Counted from the first letter of the stretch, positions 1 to 7,331 are shown. The stretch is 21,083 nt of DNA from an uncultured Blautia sp. (GCA_900556555.1 USPF01000044.1:1-21083); one strand, 5' to 3'. Numbers and translations are program-made. The notes: a model not told the origin generated them from the sequence alone.

Positions 1-840
1 TACGTGGGGGGGAAGCTGATCTCTGACGATGTGCCCGCCCCCCTGCTGGGCTGCCTGCGGTGTTTTGTGGCCTCATTTCCCCTGATGCTCATGGCCCGGA
101 AGCACTTCGGCGTGAAGATCGACCGGGCGGACTGGAAATACTTTGCCGGGGTGGGGGTCATGGGCTATTTCCTCACTATCTTCCTCATCCAGCTGGGGAT
201 CTCCCTCACCGGGGCCTCTATGGCCTCCCTGGTCAACTCGGTGACACCAGTGGGGGTCACCATCTTCGCTGCCCTCCACCTGAAGGAAAAGATCACCCCC
301 ACCAAGGTGCTGTGTCTGGTGCTGGCACTGGTGGGCACCTTCGTCATCACCACCGGCGCCACCGGCCAGGGGGAGATGGCGGGCATCCTGGTGGTGCTGG
401 CGGCAGTGGTCACCTGGAGCGTGGCCTCTGTCTTCATGCGCCAGCTCACCGCCAAGTATCCCCCCATTCTGGTCACAGCCTACGGCATGGTCATCAGTCT
501 GATTTTCCACATCCCCACGGGGGTGGCGGCCGCGGTGCAGGCAGGGGGCACCGGCCTGAGCTCCGCCAACATCCTGGTGGTGCTCTATCTGGGGCTGGTG
601 GGCTCCGGGCTGGCCCAGTACACCTGGACGGCCAGTCTGGCCGAGCTGCCTGCCAGCACCTGCTCCCTCTTTTACCCTCTCCAGCCCATGTTCTCTGCCC
701 TGCTGGGCATGCTGCTGCTGAACGAGACCTTCACCCCCTCCTTCCTGGTGGGATTGGTGCTCATCTCCGCTGATGTCATCCTCAGCACCCTGGAGACCCG
801 CAAGCTGGCAAAGCAGGCGCAGGCCGGGTCAGACCGATAA
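1..840 (+). CDS. EamA/DMT-family transporter, N-terminus missing
   Basis: This is an inner-membrane permease of the drug/metabolite transporter superfamily, usually exporting amino acids or other small metabolites; the substrate cannot be read from the sequence. The frame is open from base 1, so the gene starts before the window and the first transmembrane segment or so is lost. The visible 279 or so residues give about nine hydrophobic helices arranged as two EamA repeats. The first repeat ends near residue 115, and the second contains a VLYLGLVGSGLAQYTWT stretch and a SLFYPLQPMFSALLGMLLLNE stretch, typical of EamA proteins. The C-terminus is a short basic tail. Codon use is strongly GC-rich, like the LysR gene that follows but unlike everything after about 2369. 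It may be regulated by the adjacent LysR protein, but that is only neighbourhood inference. Confidence 0.85.
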   Translation, partial: YVGGKLISDDVPAPLLGCLRCFVASFPLMLMARKHFGVKIDRADWKYFAGVGVMGYFLTIFLIQLGISLTGASMASLVNSVTPVGVTIFAALHLKEKITPTKVLCLVLALVGTFVITTGATGQGEMAGILVVLAAVVTWSVASVFMRQLTAKYPPILVTAYGMVISLIFHIPTGVAAAVQAGGTGLSSANILVVLYLGLVGSGLAQYTWTASLAELPASTCSLFYPLQPMFSALLGMLLLNETFTPSFLVGLVLISADVILSTLETRKLAKQAQAGSDR

Positions 841-875
841 GATATGCTTTTTCTGTCCCGAACTGAAAAATATAT

Positions 876-904
876 TTGATTTTTTCATCGAATTATGGCA
901 TAAT
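876..904 (+). promoter_or_regulatory. Promoter of the LysR-family gene
   Basis: A TTGATT -35 (876-881) and a CATAAT -10 (899-904) are separated by 17 bases. The -10 is preceded by TGG, giving an extended -10. Transcription would start near 911, shortly before the Shine-Dalgarno site of the gene at 949. Confidence 0.6.
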
Positions 905-913
905 TGAATCAAT
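891..913. promoter_or_regulatory. Two overlapping palindromes over the LysR -10 box
   Basis: AATTATG-G-CATAATT (891-905) is a perfect 7+7 inverted repeat containing the -10 box. ATTGA-A-TCAAT (903-913), a perfect 5+5 repeat, overlaps its right end. LysR-type proteins commonly bind AT-rich dyads and repress their own promoters, so this is a candidate autoregulatory site. The palindromes are seen; the function is inferred. Confidence 0.45.
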
Positions 914-948
914 ATATTAAGATCCGGGACAGAAAGGGGGAGCGCCGT

Positions 949-1872
949 ATGAATTTACGGCAGCTGCAATATTTCAAGACCATCGCCGAGCTGGAGCACT
1001 ACACCCGGGCGGCGGAAAAGCTGTATGTCAGTCAGTCCAACCTGAGCCACTCCATTCAGGAGCTGGAGGACGAGCTGAATGTGGAATTTTTTGTTCGAAA
1101 GGGACGCAACATCAAACTGACCAAATATGGGGAGCTGTTCCTCCCCTATGTTTCCCAGGCCCTGAACCTGCTGGACACCGGAGTGGCCCGACTCCAGGAT
1201 TATATCAACCCAAACAGCGGAACGGTGGTAATGGCCTGCTTTCCCTCCCTGGCGGAGTTCGCGCCTGAGCTGATCGTGCGCTATTTATCCGAGACCAACC
1301 GGGTGGGGGTGCGCCTCCAGTTCAACCAGGAGGCCACCTTCATGCAGCTGCGGGACAAGCTGCTGGCCGGGGAGATCGACCTGCTCTTCTGTACTAAAAT
1401 CGACGACCCCCGGGTGGAAGGGGCCCTCATCGGTGAGCACCAGATCGTCCTGCTGGTCCCGGAGAGCCACCGGCTGGCTCAGCGGGAGTCGGTGGACCTG
1501 CGGGAGCTGGACGGGGAGCCCTTCATCTCTTTCGACAACAACTGCCAGCTGCGCTCCGTCACCGACGAGCTGTTCCGGAGCCTGGGCATCCAGCCCAAGA
1601 TTACCATGGAGACAGCCCAGGACGTCATTATGTACGGCATGGTGGCCGCCAATCACGGCGTCGCTATCGTTCCCAGGCCCCTGGGCGGGACCCCCTACAA
1701 TGTGAAGGTGCTGCCCATCGAAAACGAGATCCCCGCGCGGAAGCTGTATATCCAATGGAACAAGGAGCAGTATATGCCCCCCGCCGCCGAATATTTCCGG
1801 GATTTTATTATCCGCAGCGGCCTGATCTTCAACCACTTCTTGGAGCGGCACAATCTGAAAGAGGGCTCCTGA
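949..1872 (+). CDS. LysR-family transcriptional regulator
   Basis: This 307-residue protein has the usual LysR length and architecture. An N-terminal winged helix-turn-helix occupies about residues 1-60 (MNLRQLQYF, then YVSQSNLSHSIQELEDELN), and a periplasmic-binding-like effector domain runs from about residue 90 to 295. The ATG at 949 is preferred to the in-frame TTG at 904 because AAAGGGGGAG lies about 7 bases before it, and because 904 falls inside the -10 box and before the predicted transcription start. Its target could be the upstream transporter, the downstream thiamine-diphosphate enzyme, or its own promoter. The effector is unknown. Codon use matches the upstream transporter. It is followed at once by a very strong terminator, so it is probably a single-gene unit. 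Confidence 0.92.
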   Translation: MNLRQLQYFKTIAELEHYTRAAEKLYVSQSNLSHSIQELEDELNVEFFVRKGRNIKLTKYGELFLPYVSQALNLLDTGVARLQDYINPNSGTVVMACFPSLAEFAPELIVRYLSETNRVGVRLQFNQEATFMQLRDKLLAGEIDLLFCTKIDDPRVEGALIGEHQIVLLVPESHRLAQRESVDLRELDGEPFISFDNNCQLRSVTDELFRSLGIQPKITMETAQDVIMYGMVAANHGVAIVPRPLGGTPYNVKVLPIENEIPARKLYIQWNKEQYMPPAAEYFRDFIIRSGLIFNHFLERHNLKEGS

Positions 1873-1897
1873 AGCGAAATGACCGGACAAAAGACTT

Positions 1898-1935
1898 GGC
1901 CGGCCTGTCCCACCTCGGACAGGCCGGCCTTTTTT
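1898..1935 (+). terminator. Intrinsic terminator after the LysR gene
   Basis: A perfect 13-base-pair GC-rich stem (1898-1910 with 1917-1929) and a 6-base loop are followed by six T residues (1930-1935). It separates the LysR transcript from the next transcription unit. Confidence 0.93.
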
Positions 1936-1981
1936 GGCACATCCCATGCAGGAATTTGAACAATGAATGAAAACTAGCTAT

Positions 1982-2010
1982 TTGACAAATAAGAGGGAAT
2001 ATACTATTCT
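1982..2010 (+). promoter_or_regulatory. Promoter of the thiamine-diphosphate enzyme gene
   Basis: A perfect TTGACA -35 (1982-1987), a 17-base spacer and a TATTCT -10 (2005-2010). Transcription would start near 2017, leaving an untranslated leader of about 209 bases before the ATG at 2226. Confidence 0.6.
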
Positions 2011-2050
2011 TTGTATGGTAGTAGTAGACAGAAAAAAGAGAGATGCCCTG

Positions 2051-2201
2051 TGGCTGTTGCTGGAAAATAGCCAAAGCGGAAGGACCAAAAAATCCCCTTG
2101 ATCTATGAATCGATTCCATAGGAAATGGGGGAGAGACCGCCGGGCAGAGACACTGTTTGGGAGAAGCGGGCGAAAGCCTGATAAGAGATTGCTGATCCAA
2201 A
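2051..2201 (+). promoter_or_regulatory. Structured 5' leader, possible cis-regulatory RNA
   Basis: Three successive helices can be drawn by eye. TGGCT (2051-2055) pairs with AGCCA (2069-2073). TCCCC (2093-2097) pairs with GGGGA (2128-2132) and encloses a CTATG/CATAG hairpin (2103-2107 with 2117-2121). TTTGG (2156-2160) pairs with CCAAA (2197-2201) and encloses a GGGC-GAAA-GCCT tetraloop hairpin around 2168-2179. The last helix ends about 10 bases before the GGAGG Shine-Dalgarno site at 2212-2216, so it could influence translation. I could not match it to a riboswitch class I know. Whether it senses anything is inference. Confidence 0.35.
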
Positions 2202-2225
2202 AAAATGATATGGAGGATTTCACAC

Positions 2226-2368
2226 ATGAGCAAGAAACTGGTATCTGACCTGTTGGTGGACTACCTGGAGCGCCGGGGCGTCACCAAGCTGTTCGGACTG
2301 TGCGGCCACACCGTCATCGGCATGCTGGACGCCCTGTCCCGCAGCAAGAAGATCGAGTACATCGGCAT
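2226..2368 (+). CDS. Thiamine-diphosphate-dependent enzyme, N-terminal fragment
   Basis: About 48 codons of the N-terminal (pyrimidine-binding) domain of an acetolactate synthase/oxalyl-CoA decarboxylase-type enzyme. The family pattern is a leading amphipathic stretch ending in LERRGVTKLFGLCGHT, then a MLDALS helix and a KIEYIGI strand. In this family the next residues are normally Arg-His-Glu, whose glutamate activates the cofactor. The reading instead turns into unrelated sequence and stops at 2402. The ATG at 2226 lies 9 bases after GGAGG; an in-frame ATG at 2205 would place the Shine-Dalgarno site inside the gene. The break at about 2368 coincides with a sudden change from GC-rich to Bacteroidales-style sequence, so it reflects a join and not a natural truncation. 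Which family member it is cannot be decided from so short a piece. Confidence 0.75.
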
Positions 2369-2374
2369 ACGATC
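2364..2374. other. Join between GC-rich Clostridia-type and Bacteroidales-type DNA
   Basis: Left of this point the plus strand encodes a GC-rich thiamine-diphosphate enzyme up to Gly-Ile. Right of it the minus strand encodes the C-terminal part of a Bacteroidales C1B peptidase up to Gly-Glu-Asp(-Arg). Both genes are cut in mid-domain. The best single break is 2368/2369, with a few ambiguous bases. No inverted repeat, target duplication or integrase gene is seen. Confidence 0.85.
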
Positions 2375-3451
2375 TTCTCCCCAAGAATTTTTGGTCTTAT
2401 AGTAGATCGTTCCGTTCTGATCCTTTAACATTCCGGTGATGTGCATCAAGTGATCGTCCGTTGTCTGGCGGTTATTGAAGGTGAATTGACGTTTGTTGTC
2501 ATCTACTCTCATTTCCGGTACGGGGGATTCGAAAGATTGCATTTTGCGTTCCCGATCTCTTGCGCTAAGTGTTGTCCACTTGTCAATCTCGGCATTGATC
2601 ATCTCTTCTGGATTGTTTGTCGGGAGAATGGCCAATCCGTTCGGGTGGCTGAAACCGTTGTGGCTTACGTCACCGTCCCAACATACGGAGTATCCGTTTT
2701 TCAAGGCGTTGTTCATTACTTCCATGAGTTCATCGATCGGTAGATTGTAATAATGGGCATGCATCCAGTTGTCGGGAATTGTGAGTTCTACTTCTTCGTA
2801 GAAAGGATACATCTGGTAAGAAGTCAACTCCACGTAATCATTCAAGTTTAGATCTAGGGATGCTGCAAAACTTTGCGGGGTATACTCCTTACCTTCGTAA
2901 GTGAATGTTTCCGGGCTGTCACCCAAGTAAGCCTCGATATATCTCATGAAACCTTTTGTCCACACGGGAGTAATTTGCCGGTTCGGATTTTTGTTCACGG
3001 CGTCAAGGATTCCTTGCAAAGCAGTCACCATTTCTGCATGAATGTGGAAGTCTCGTCCGTATTGCAAACCGGTATATGCTTCTTCCGGAACAATTCCGTA
3101 CTTTTTGATCATGTCTATTACGTCATGTGCTTGTCCACCCTCGCTGAAGTTTGTTTTCCCGTGGAATTGAACGTAACGTAATCCTTTCTCGAAGTAAGCG
3201 TTTTTAGCCACGTAAAGCTCTGCCAGATCATAGACCGGTTTGCCTTTGCGTAGTAATTCTGTTTCTAGGAATGAGAGAGTTGCGTAGTCCCAGCATGTTC
3301 CCACGCTTTGTTGATTCTTTACCGGGGTCGTTTTTAAGTCGACGATTGTTGTAAAGTTGTAACCGGAACGAGGTCCGCTTTTTTGTGCAAATGCGGCAGT
3401 ACTGATGGAAACCAGCAGAACAACCATACATAAGAACGAGTGTTTTATCAT
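2369..3451 (-). CDS. C1B-family cysteine peptidase (aminopeptidase C/bleomycin hydrolase-like), C-terminus missing
   Basis: A secreted papain-fold peptidase of the bleomycin hydrolase/PepC group. Residues 1-22 form a signal peptide ending in AAFAQ, so it acts outside the cytoplasm, probably in the periplasm. The catalytic set is present: Gln47 or Gln48 in the NQQS stretch, Cys53 in GTCWDYATLSFLE, His337 in DDHLMHITGM and Asn355 in KNSWG. The genuine protein ends at about Asp360/Arg361. The remaining codons of the open frame, down to 2261, are antisense reading of the neighbouring DNA and are not part of it. Only the short C-terminal strands normally following NSWG appear to be lost. It is divergent from the M3 peptidase gene, with a 174-base AT-rich gap lacking Shine-Dalgarno sites, as is usual for Bacteroidota. 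Both may serve peptide breakdown. Confidence 0.85.
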
Positions 3452-3625
3452 ATCTGAATTAATTTTGGTATTTTTACTTTGGTGGCGAAGTTAATTAAAA
3501 TTTTGCATACACTAAAAATAATCTTTTATCTGCAAAACGAATGCTTTGTAGTGGATAATCTATATCTTTACCTTGTTTTTATGGACGTGGAGAGAAATGA
3601 TACTTAAATATAAATTACTTTATTC

Positions 3626-5731
3626 ATGAAAAAGACCGTTATATTACTTTTGAGTGTTACTGCGTTAGTAACATCTTGTAAGGATGGTGCTAAACCAGTG
3701 AACAATCCGTTGATGCAGAAGTTTGAAACCCCGTTTCAAGCTCCTCCTTTTGATAAGATAAAACTGGTGGATTACAAGCCGGCTTTCGAGGAAGGTATGA
3801 AACAGCATAAGGCTGAAATTGAGGCTATCGTGAATAACCCGGAAGAACCGACTTTCGAGAACACGATCGTGGCGCTTGACAAGGCCGGGGAGTTGTTGAA
3901 CCGGACGTCTGCGATATTCTTCAACCTGTATGAAGCGATGAAGAATGACGAAATGCAGCAATTAGCCATGGAAATCAGTCCTGCCGTAACAGCCCATGGG
4001 GATGAGATTAACATGAATCCTAAATTGTTTGCCCGGATCAAGGCATTGTATGACAAACGAGAGACTTTAGGATTGGATGCTCTGGCTTTGCGTACGTTGA
4101 AACTGTATTACAATGATTTCGTGCGTGGTGGTGCGAATCTAAATGATGCAGATAAGGCCAAAATGATGCAAATTAATGGTGAATTGGCTAAATTGAGTTT
4201 GCAATATGGTGATAACCTGTTGAAAGAAACCAATGCTTTCACGTTGGTTGTTGATAACGAGAATGATTTGGTCGGACTTCCGGAGACTGCCATTGCCGCC
4301 GCTGCTGCCGAGGCTAAAGACCGGGGAATGGAAGGTAAGTGGGTTTTCACGGTTCAAAAGCCAAGTATGATTCCTTTCCTGACATATGCTCAAAATCGTG
4401 ATTTGCGGGAGAAGTTGTACAAAGGGTATTACATGCGCGGGAATAATGACAATGCTAATGATAATAAGGCAGTGTTAGCGAAAATGGTGAACTTGAGAAC
4501 GGAGAAAGCTAAGTTGCTGGGATTTGACACCTATGCTGCTTGCGTGGTAGACGTGAATATGGCCAAAACCCCGAAGGCTATCTATGATTTCATGGGACGC
4601 GTGTGGGAACCGGCATTGAAAGTTGCCAAACAGGAGTTGGCTGAAATGCAGGCTATTGCCACGAAAGAAGGGATGAAGTATAAACTGGAAAGTTGGGATT
4701 GGTGGTATTACGCGGAGAAATTGCGGAAACAAAAATATGATCTGGACGAATCCGAGATGGCTCCTTATCTGAAATTGGAAAACGTGCGGGATGGAATGTT
4801 TGCGGTTGCCAATAAATTGTATGGAATCACCATGCATAAAAGAACGGATATTCCGTTATATCACCCGCAAGTGGAGACTTACGAGGTGAAAGATGTTGAC
4901 GGAACTTCTCTCGGAATTTTGTATTTGGATTATTATACTCGTGCTAGCAAGTCGGCAGGAGCGTGGATGACTGAATTCCGTCACTACACGAAAGTAAACG
5001 GACAGGAAGAAATGCCGTTAGTTTCCGTGGTTTATAATTTCTCTCCGGCCGTGGGGGATGCTCCCGTTTTGTTGAGCTGGGATGACACGGAAACGATGTT
5101 TCATGAATTCGGACACGCCTTGCACGGATTCTTTACTCGTGGCGATTACCAGCGGATTGCGGGTACTATTCCTCACGACATGGTAGAGTTACCTTCACAG
5201 GTGATGGAGAATTGGGCGAGCGAACCAGAAGTGTTGAAAATGTATGGAAAACATTACCAGACAGGTGAGACTATGCCGGATGCGTTAATCCAGAAAATAC
5301 AGGAAAGTGGACATTTTAACCAGGGATTCGTGACGGTAGAATACGTGGCAGCAGCTTTACTGGATATGGATTGGTACTCTAATACAGAAGTGAAAGATTT
5401 TGACGTAAACGCTTTTGAGAAAGCCTCTATGGATAAATACGGTTTGATCAGAGAGATATTACCTCGCTATCGTTCCACGTATTTCTCTCATATATTCGAT
5501 GGTGGCTACAGTGCCGGATATTACGTGTATCTCTGGGCCGAAGTACTGGATGCTGACGCATTCCAGGCTTTCAAGTCTTCCGGGGATATTTACAACAAAG
5601 AGCTGGCAGCCAAGTTTAGAAAATATGTTTTGTCTGAAGGAGGATATGCTGATCCCATGCAGCAGTATATCAAATTCCGCGGTCAGGAACCGTCGGAGGA
5701 TCCTTTGTTGCATAAGAGAGGATTAAAATAA
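3626..5731 (+). CDS. dcp: M3-family zinc peptidase (peptidyl-dipeptidase Dcp-like), lipoprotein
   Basis: A complete 701-residue M3 metallopeptidase, the usual length for Dcp, which removes C-terminal dipeptides from oligopeptides. The N-terminus (MKKTVILLLSVTALVTSC) is a lipoprotein signal with the lipidated cysteine at position 18, so the enzyme is probably anchored in the periplasm or outer membrane. The zinc site is intact: HEFGH at residues 493-497, with the downstream glutamate in VELPSQ at Glu521. The C-terminal helical region contains the family's FDGGYSAGYYVYLWAEVLDADAF stretch in parts. The ATG at 3626 follows an AT-rich sequence with no Shine-Dalgarno site, normal for Bacteroidota. 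Nothing indicates an operon with the SusC gene downstream, because a repeat-rich 169-base spacer lies between. Oligopeptidase A (PrlC) is the main alternative name; the lipoprotein signal and context favour Dcp. Confidence 0.93.
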   Translation: MKKTVILLLSVTALVTSCKDGAKPVNNPLMQKFETPFQAPPFDKIKLVDYKPAFEEGMKQHKAEIEAIVNNPEEPTFENTIVALDKAGELLNRTSAIFFNLYEAMKNDEMQQLAMEISPAVTAHGDEINMNPKLFARIKALYDKRETLGLDALALRTLKLYYNDFVRGGANLNDADKAKMMQINGELAKLSLQYGDNLLKETNAFTLVVDNENDLVGLPETAIAAAAAEAKDRGMEGKWVFTVQKPSMIPFLTYAQNRDLREKLYKGYYMRGNNDNANDNKAVLAKMVNLRTEKAKLLGFDTYAACVVDVNMAKTPKAIYDFMGRVWEPALKVAKQELAEMQAIATKEGMKYKLESWDWWYYAEKLRKQKYDLDESEMAPYLKLENVRDGMFAVANKLYGITMHKRTDIPLYHPQVETYEVKDVDGTSLGILYLDYYTRASKSAGAWMTEFRHYTKVNGQEEMPLVSVVYNFSPAVGDAPVLLSWDDTETMFHEFGHALHGFFTRGDYQRIAGTIPHDMVELPSQVMENWASEPEVLKMYGKHYQTGETMPDALIQKIQESGHFNQGFVTVEYVAAALLDMDWYSNTEVKDFDVNAFEKASMDKYGLIREILPRYRSTYFSHIFDGGYSAGYYVYLWAEVLDADAFQAFKSSGDIYNKELAAKFRKYVLSEGGYADPMQQYIKFRGQEPSEDPLLHKRGLK

Positions 5732-5742
5732 CAGAAGAATCC

Positions 5743-5897
5743 GTAAAGTTCGTAAGGTTTATAAAGTTTATAAGGTCTATAAAGTTTGTGAATCCTTGGG
5801 GATGATTTGTTCTTGATGGCATTATTGCCGATGGAGTAGTCTGAAGGATACCCGTGGCTTTTGACTTTATGAACTTTATGGATTTTATAAACTTATT
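5743..5897. repeat. 9-base tandem repeats with an inverted counterpart
   Basis: Six consecutive 9-base units of the form (g/a)taa(a/g)gttt run from 5743 to 5796: gtaaagttc, gtaaggttt, ataaagttt, ataaggtct, ataaagttt and a decayed gtgaatcct. At 5862-5897 the same unit recurs in opposite orientation (gactttatgaactttatgg and onward). The two blocks can pair as imperfect arms of about 30 bases, enclosing about 65 bases. The tract fills the gap between the M3 peptidase and the SusC gene and may act as a terminator or transcript stabiliser, or may be a dispersed genomic repeat. Confidence 0.7.
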
Positions 5898-5900
5898 ACG

Positions 5901-7208
5901 ATGTGTGTGCGTGTATTTGTTCTTTTGCTTTGTCTATTATCGATACAGGGTGGAAGGCTGTTTGCAGGAAAAAGGAAATGTTTTCCAGAGATACTGAGAG
6001 TTGATTCATTGGTTCGGGAAGAAAAATGTGTTGTCGTAAAAGGAGTCGTGTGTGATGCGCAAGGCGAGGCGATAGTCGGGGTCAATATTATTGAAAAAGG
6101 AACGATGAACGGGGTAACTACTGATCGGAGAGGGAAATTCTCGCTTGAGGTAGATTTACATGGAACGTTGATTGTCTCTTTTGTTGGCTATCGGACTCGG
6201 ATTATCCCGGTTGAAGGGAGAACCGATTTCGTTATTACGTTGGAGCATGATTATATTCTTTTGGACGACGTGATCGTGACGGCATTGGGATTGCAAAAGA
6301 AAGAATCGGCCTTGTCTTACGCTGCTATCCAAGTGGATAAGGATGAATTAATCCGGGTGAAAAATCCGAACATGATCGTGGCGTTGATGGGAAAAGTGGC
6401 CGGAATGCAAGTGAACCGGAGTTCTTCGGGAATGGGAGGGGCTGTGAAAGTCGTGATGCGAGGGAACCGATCCGTGGCTGGGAATAATCAACCGCTGTAC
6501 GTGATTGACGGGGTACCCATGTTGAATGAAAGCAGTGAGCAACCTTACACGGCTATCGGGGGAACGGCTGATGCGGGAAATCGGGATGCCGGAGATGGGA
6601 TTTCTAATTTGAATCCGGAAGATATCGAGAGTATTAGCATTTTGAAAGGAGCCCCTGCTGCGGCCCTTTACGGGACACAGGCTGCCAACGGGGTTATTTT
6701 GATTACTACGAAGAAGGGATTGGCCGGGAAACAAGAGGTTGCTTTCACTTCCAGTGTGGCTTTTGACAAGGCGATGATGTTGCCGAAGTTGCAGAATCAT
6801 TACGGGATGAGTGATGAAATCGAGAGTTGGGGAGAACGAGAAAATATAACCACGGGTAACCCGATCCCCTCTTTTTTTCGAACGGGCGTGACAGCAATTC
6901 ATTCTTTATCCTTTATGACAGGGAATGAACGTGTGCAAACTTATTTTTCGTATGCTAATACCATGGGAAAAGGGATTCTAGGAAAACATGAGTTGTCAAA
7001 ACACAATATTAACTTCCGGGAAACAGCGACATTTTACGAGGGGCGTTTGAAAATAGACGGGAATGTGAATCTGTTGAGCCAGCACGTGAAAAATCGTCCT
7101 GTTCCGGGAGGATTCTACATGAATCCGTTAGTTGGTCTGTATCGCTTCCCCCGGGGAATGGATATAACCGAATATAAAGAACATTTTGAAGTATGGAATG
7201 AACGATGA
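5901..7208 (+). CDS. SusC/RagA-type TonB-linked outer-membrane protein, C-terminus missing
   Basis: The N-terminal 435 residues of a TonB-dependent outer-membrane transporter of the SusC/RagA class, which import glycans or peptides together with a SusD lipoprotein. A signal sequence covers about residues 1-22. A carboxypeptidase-regulatory-like domain follows at about 47-118 (KGVVCDAQGEAIVGVNI to SFVGYRT). Then comes the plug domain at about 125-270, with PLYVIDGVPM, NPEDIESISILKGAPAAALYG and AANGVILITTKKG. The beta-barrel begins at about 280 and breaks off at WNER. Full-length members are around 1000 residues, so more than half is missing. The stop at 7206 comes from foreign sequence beyond the join. 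No SusD gene follows for the same reason. The start is AT-rich, without a Shine-Dalgarno site. Confidence 0.88.
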   Translation: MCVRVFVLLLCLLSIQGGRLFAGKRKCFPEILRVDSLVREEKCVVVKGVVCDAQGEAIVGVNIIEKGTMNGVTTDRRGKFSLEVDLHGTLIVSFVGYRTRIIPVEGRTDFVITLEHDYILLDDVIVTALGLQKKESALSYAAIQVDKDELIRVKNPNMIVALMGKVAGMQVNRSSSGMGGAVKVVMRGNRSVAGNNQPLYVIDGVPMLNESSEQPYTAIGGTADAGNRDAGDGISNLNPEDIESISILKGAPAAALYGTQAANGVILITTKKGLAGKQEVAFTSSVAFDKAMMLPKLQNHYGMSDEIESWGERENITTGNPIPSFFRTGVTAIHSLSFMTGNERVQTYFSYANTMGKGILGKHELSKHNINFRETATFYEGRLKIDGNVNLLSQHVKNRPVPGGFYMNPLVGLYRFPRGMDITEYKEHFEVWNER

Positions 7209-7212
7209 TTCC
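7200..7212. other. Join between Bacteroidales-type and Lachnospiraceae-type DNA
   Basis: The SusC reading frame ends abruptly in its barrel at about 7205. The following bases belong to an AT-rich Firmicutes intergenic region with a strong promoter and an XRE regulator. The exact base cannot be fixed because the right-hand side is non-coding. No mobile-element signature is visible. Confidence 0.8.
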
Positions 7213-7250
7213 TCAAAAAGTCTCATGGCAACAAAGTCAATGTTTTTTTG

Positions 7251-7279
7251 TTGGCAATATAACTATCATAAGTTACAAT
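7251..7279 (+). promoter_or_regulatory. Promoter of the XRE regulator with internal dyad
   Basis: TTGGCA (7251-7256) and TACAAT (7274-7279) are separated by 17 bases, each matching consensus at five of six positions. The spacer and the start of the -10 hold an inverted repeat, TAACT (7260-7264) and AGTTA (7271-7275), separated by six bases. This is where a repressor would block RNA polymerase, suggesting autoregulation by the XRE protein. Confidence 0.65.
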
Positions 7280-7331
7280 GTCATCGCTTATTCATTAACC
7301 ATAGTTTTAAATTTAAAGAGGTAAAACAAAA

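Noticed and set aside
73..510. Long open frames antisense to or overlapping the EamA and LysR genes
   Set aside because: They arise from GC-rich codon bias, have no Shine-Dalgarno site or recognisable domain, and lie over well-supported genes.
2127..2180. Possible glycine riboswitch (GGGGGAGAGACC resembles the start of that aptamer)
   Set aside because: The second conserved block of that class (CGCCGAAGG...GCAA) is not present downstream, and the hairpin order does not fit.
2371..2374. GATC at the first join, suggesting ligation of Sau3AI/MboI fragments in a clone library
   Set aside because: The protein readings place the break one to three bases to the left, and no GATC occurs at the second join, so this explanation is not supported.
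2261..3451. A 396-residue minus-strand open frame that could be read as a peptidase with a novel C-terminal extension
   Set aside because: The last 35 or so residues are simply the antisense of the thiamine-diphosphate enzyme across the join at about 2368, so the extension is not a real protein segment.
3452..3625. Bacteroidota-type -33/-7 promoter pairs in the gap between the two peptidase genes
   Set aside because: TTTG and TAnnTTTG-like strings occur, but none have the expected 19-21 base spacing with a good match, so no promoter is placed.
5743..5796. Short tandem repeats considered as a CRISPR array
   Set aside because: Units are 9 bases long, contiguous and without spacers, and no cas genes are in the window.
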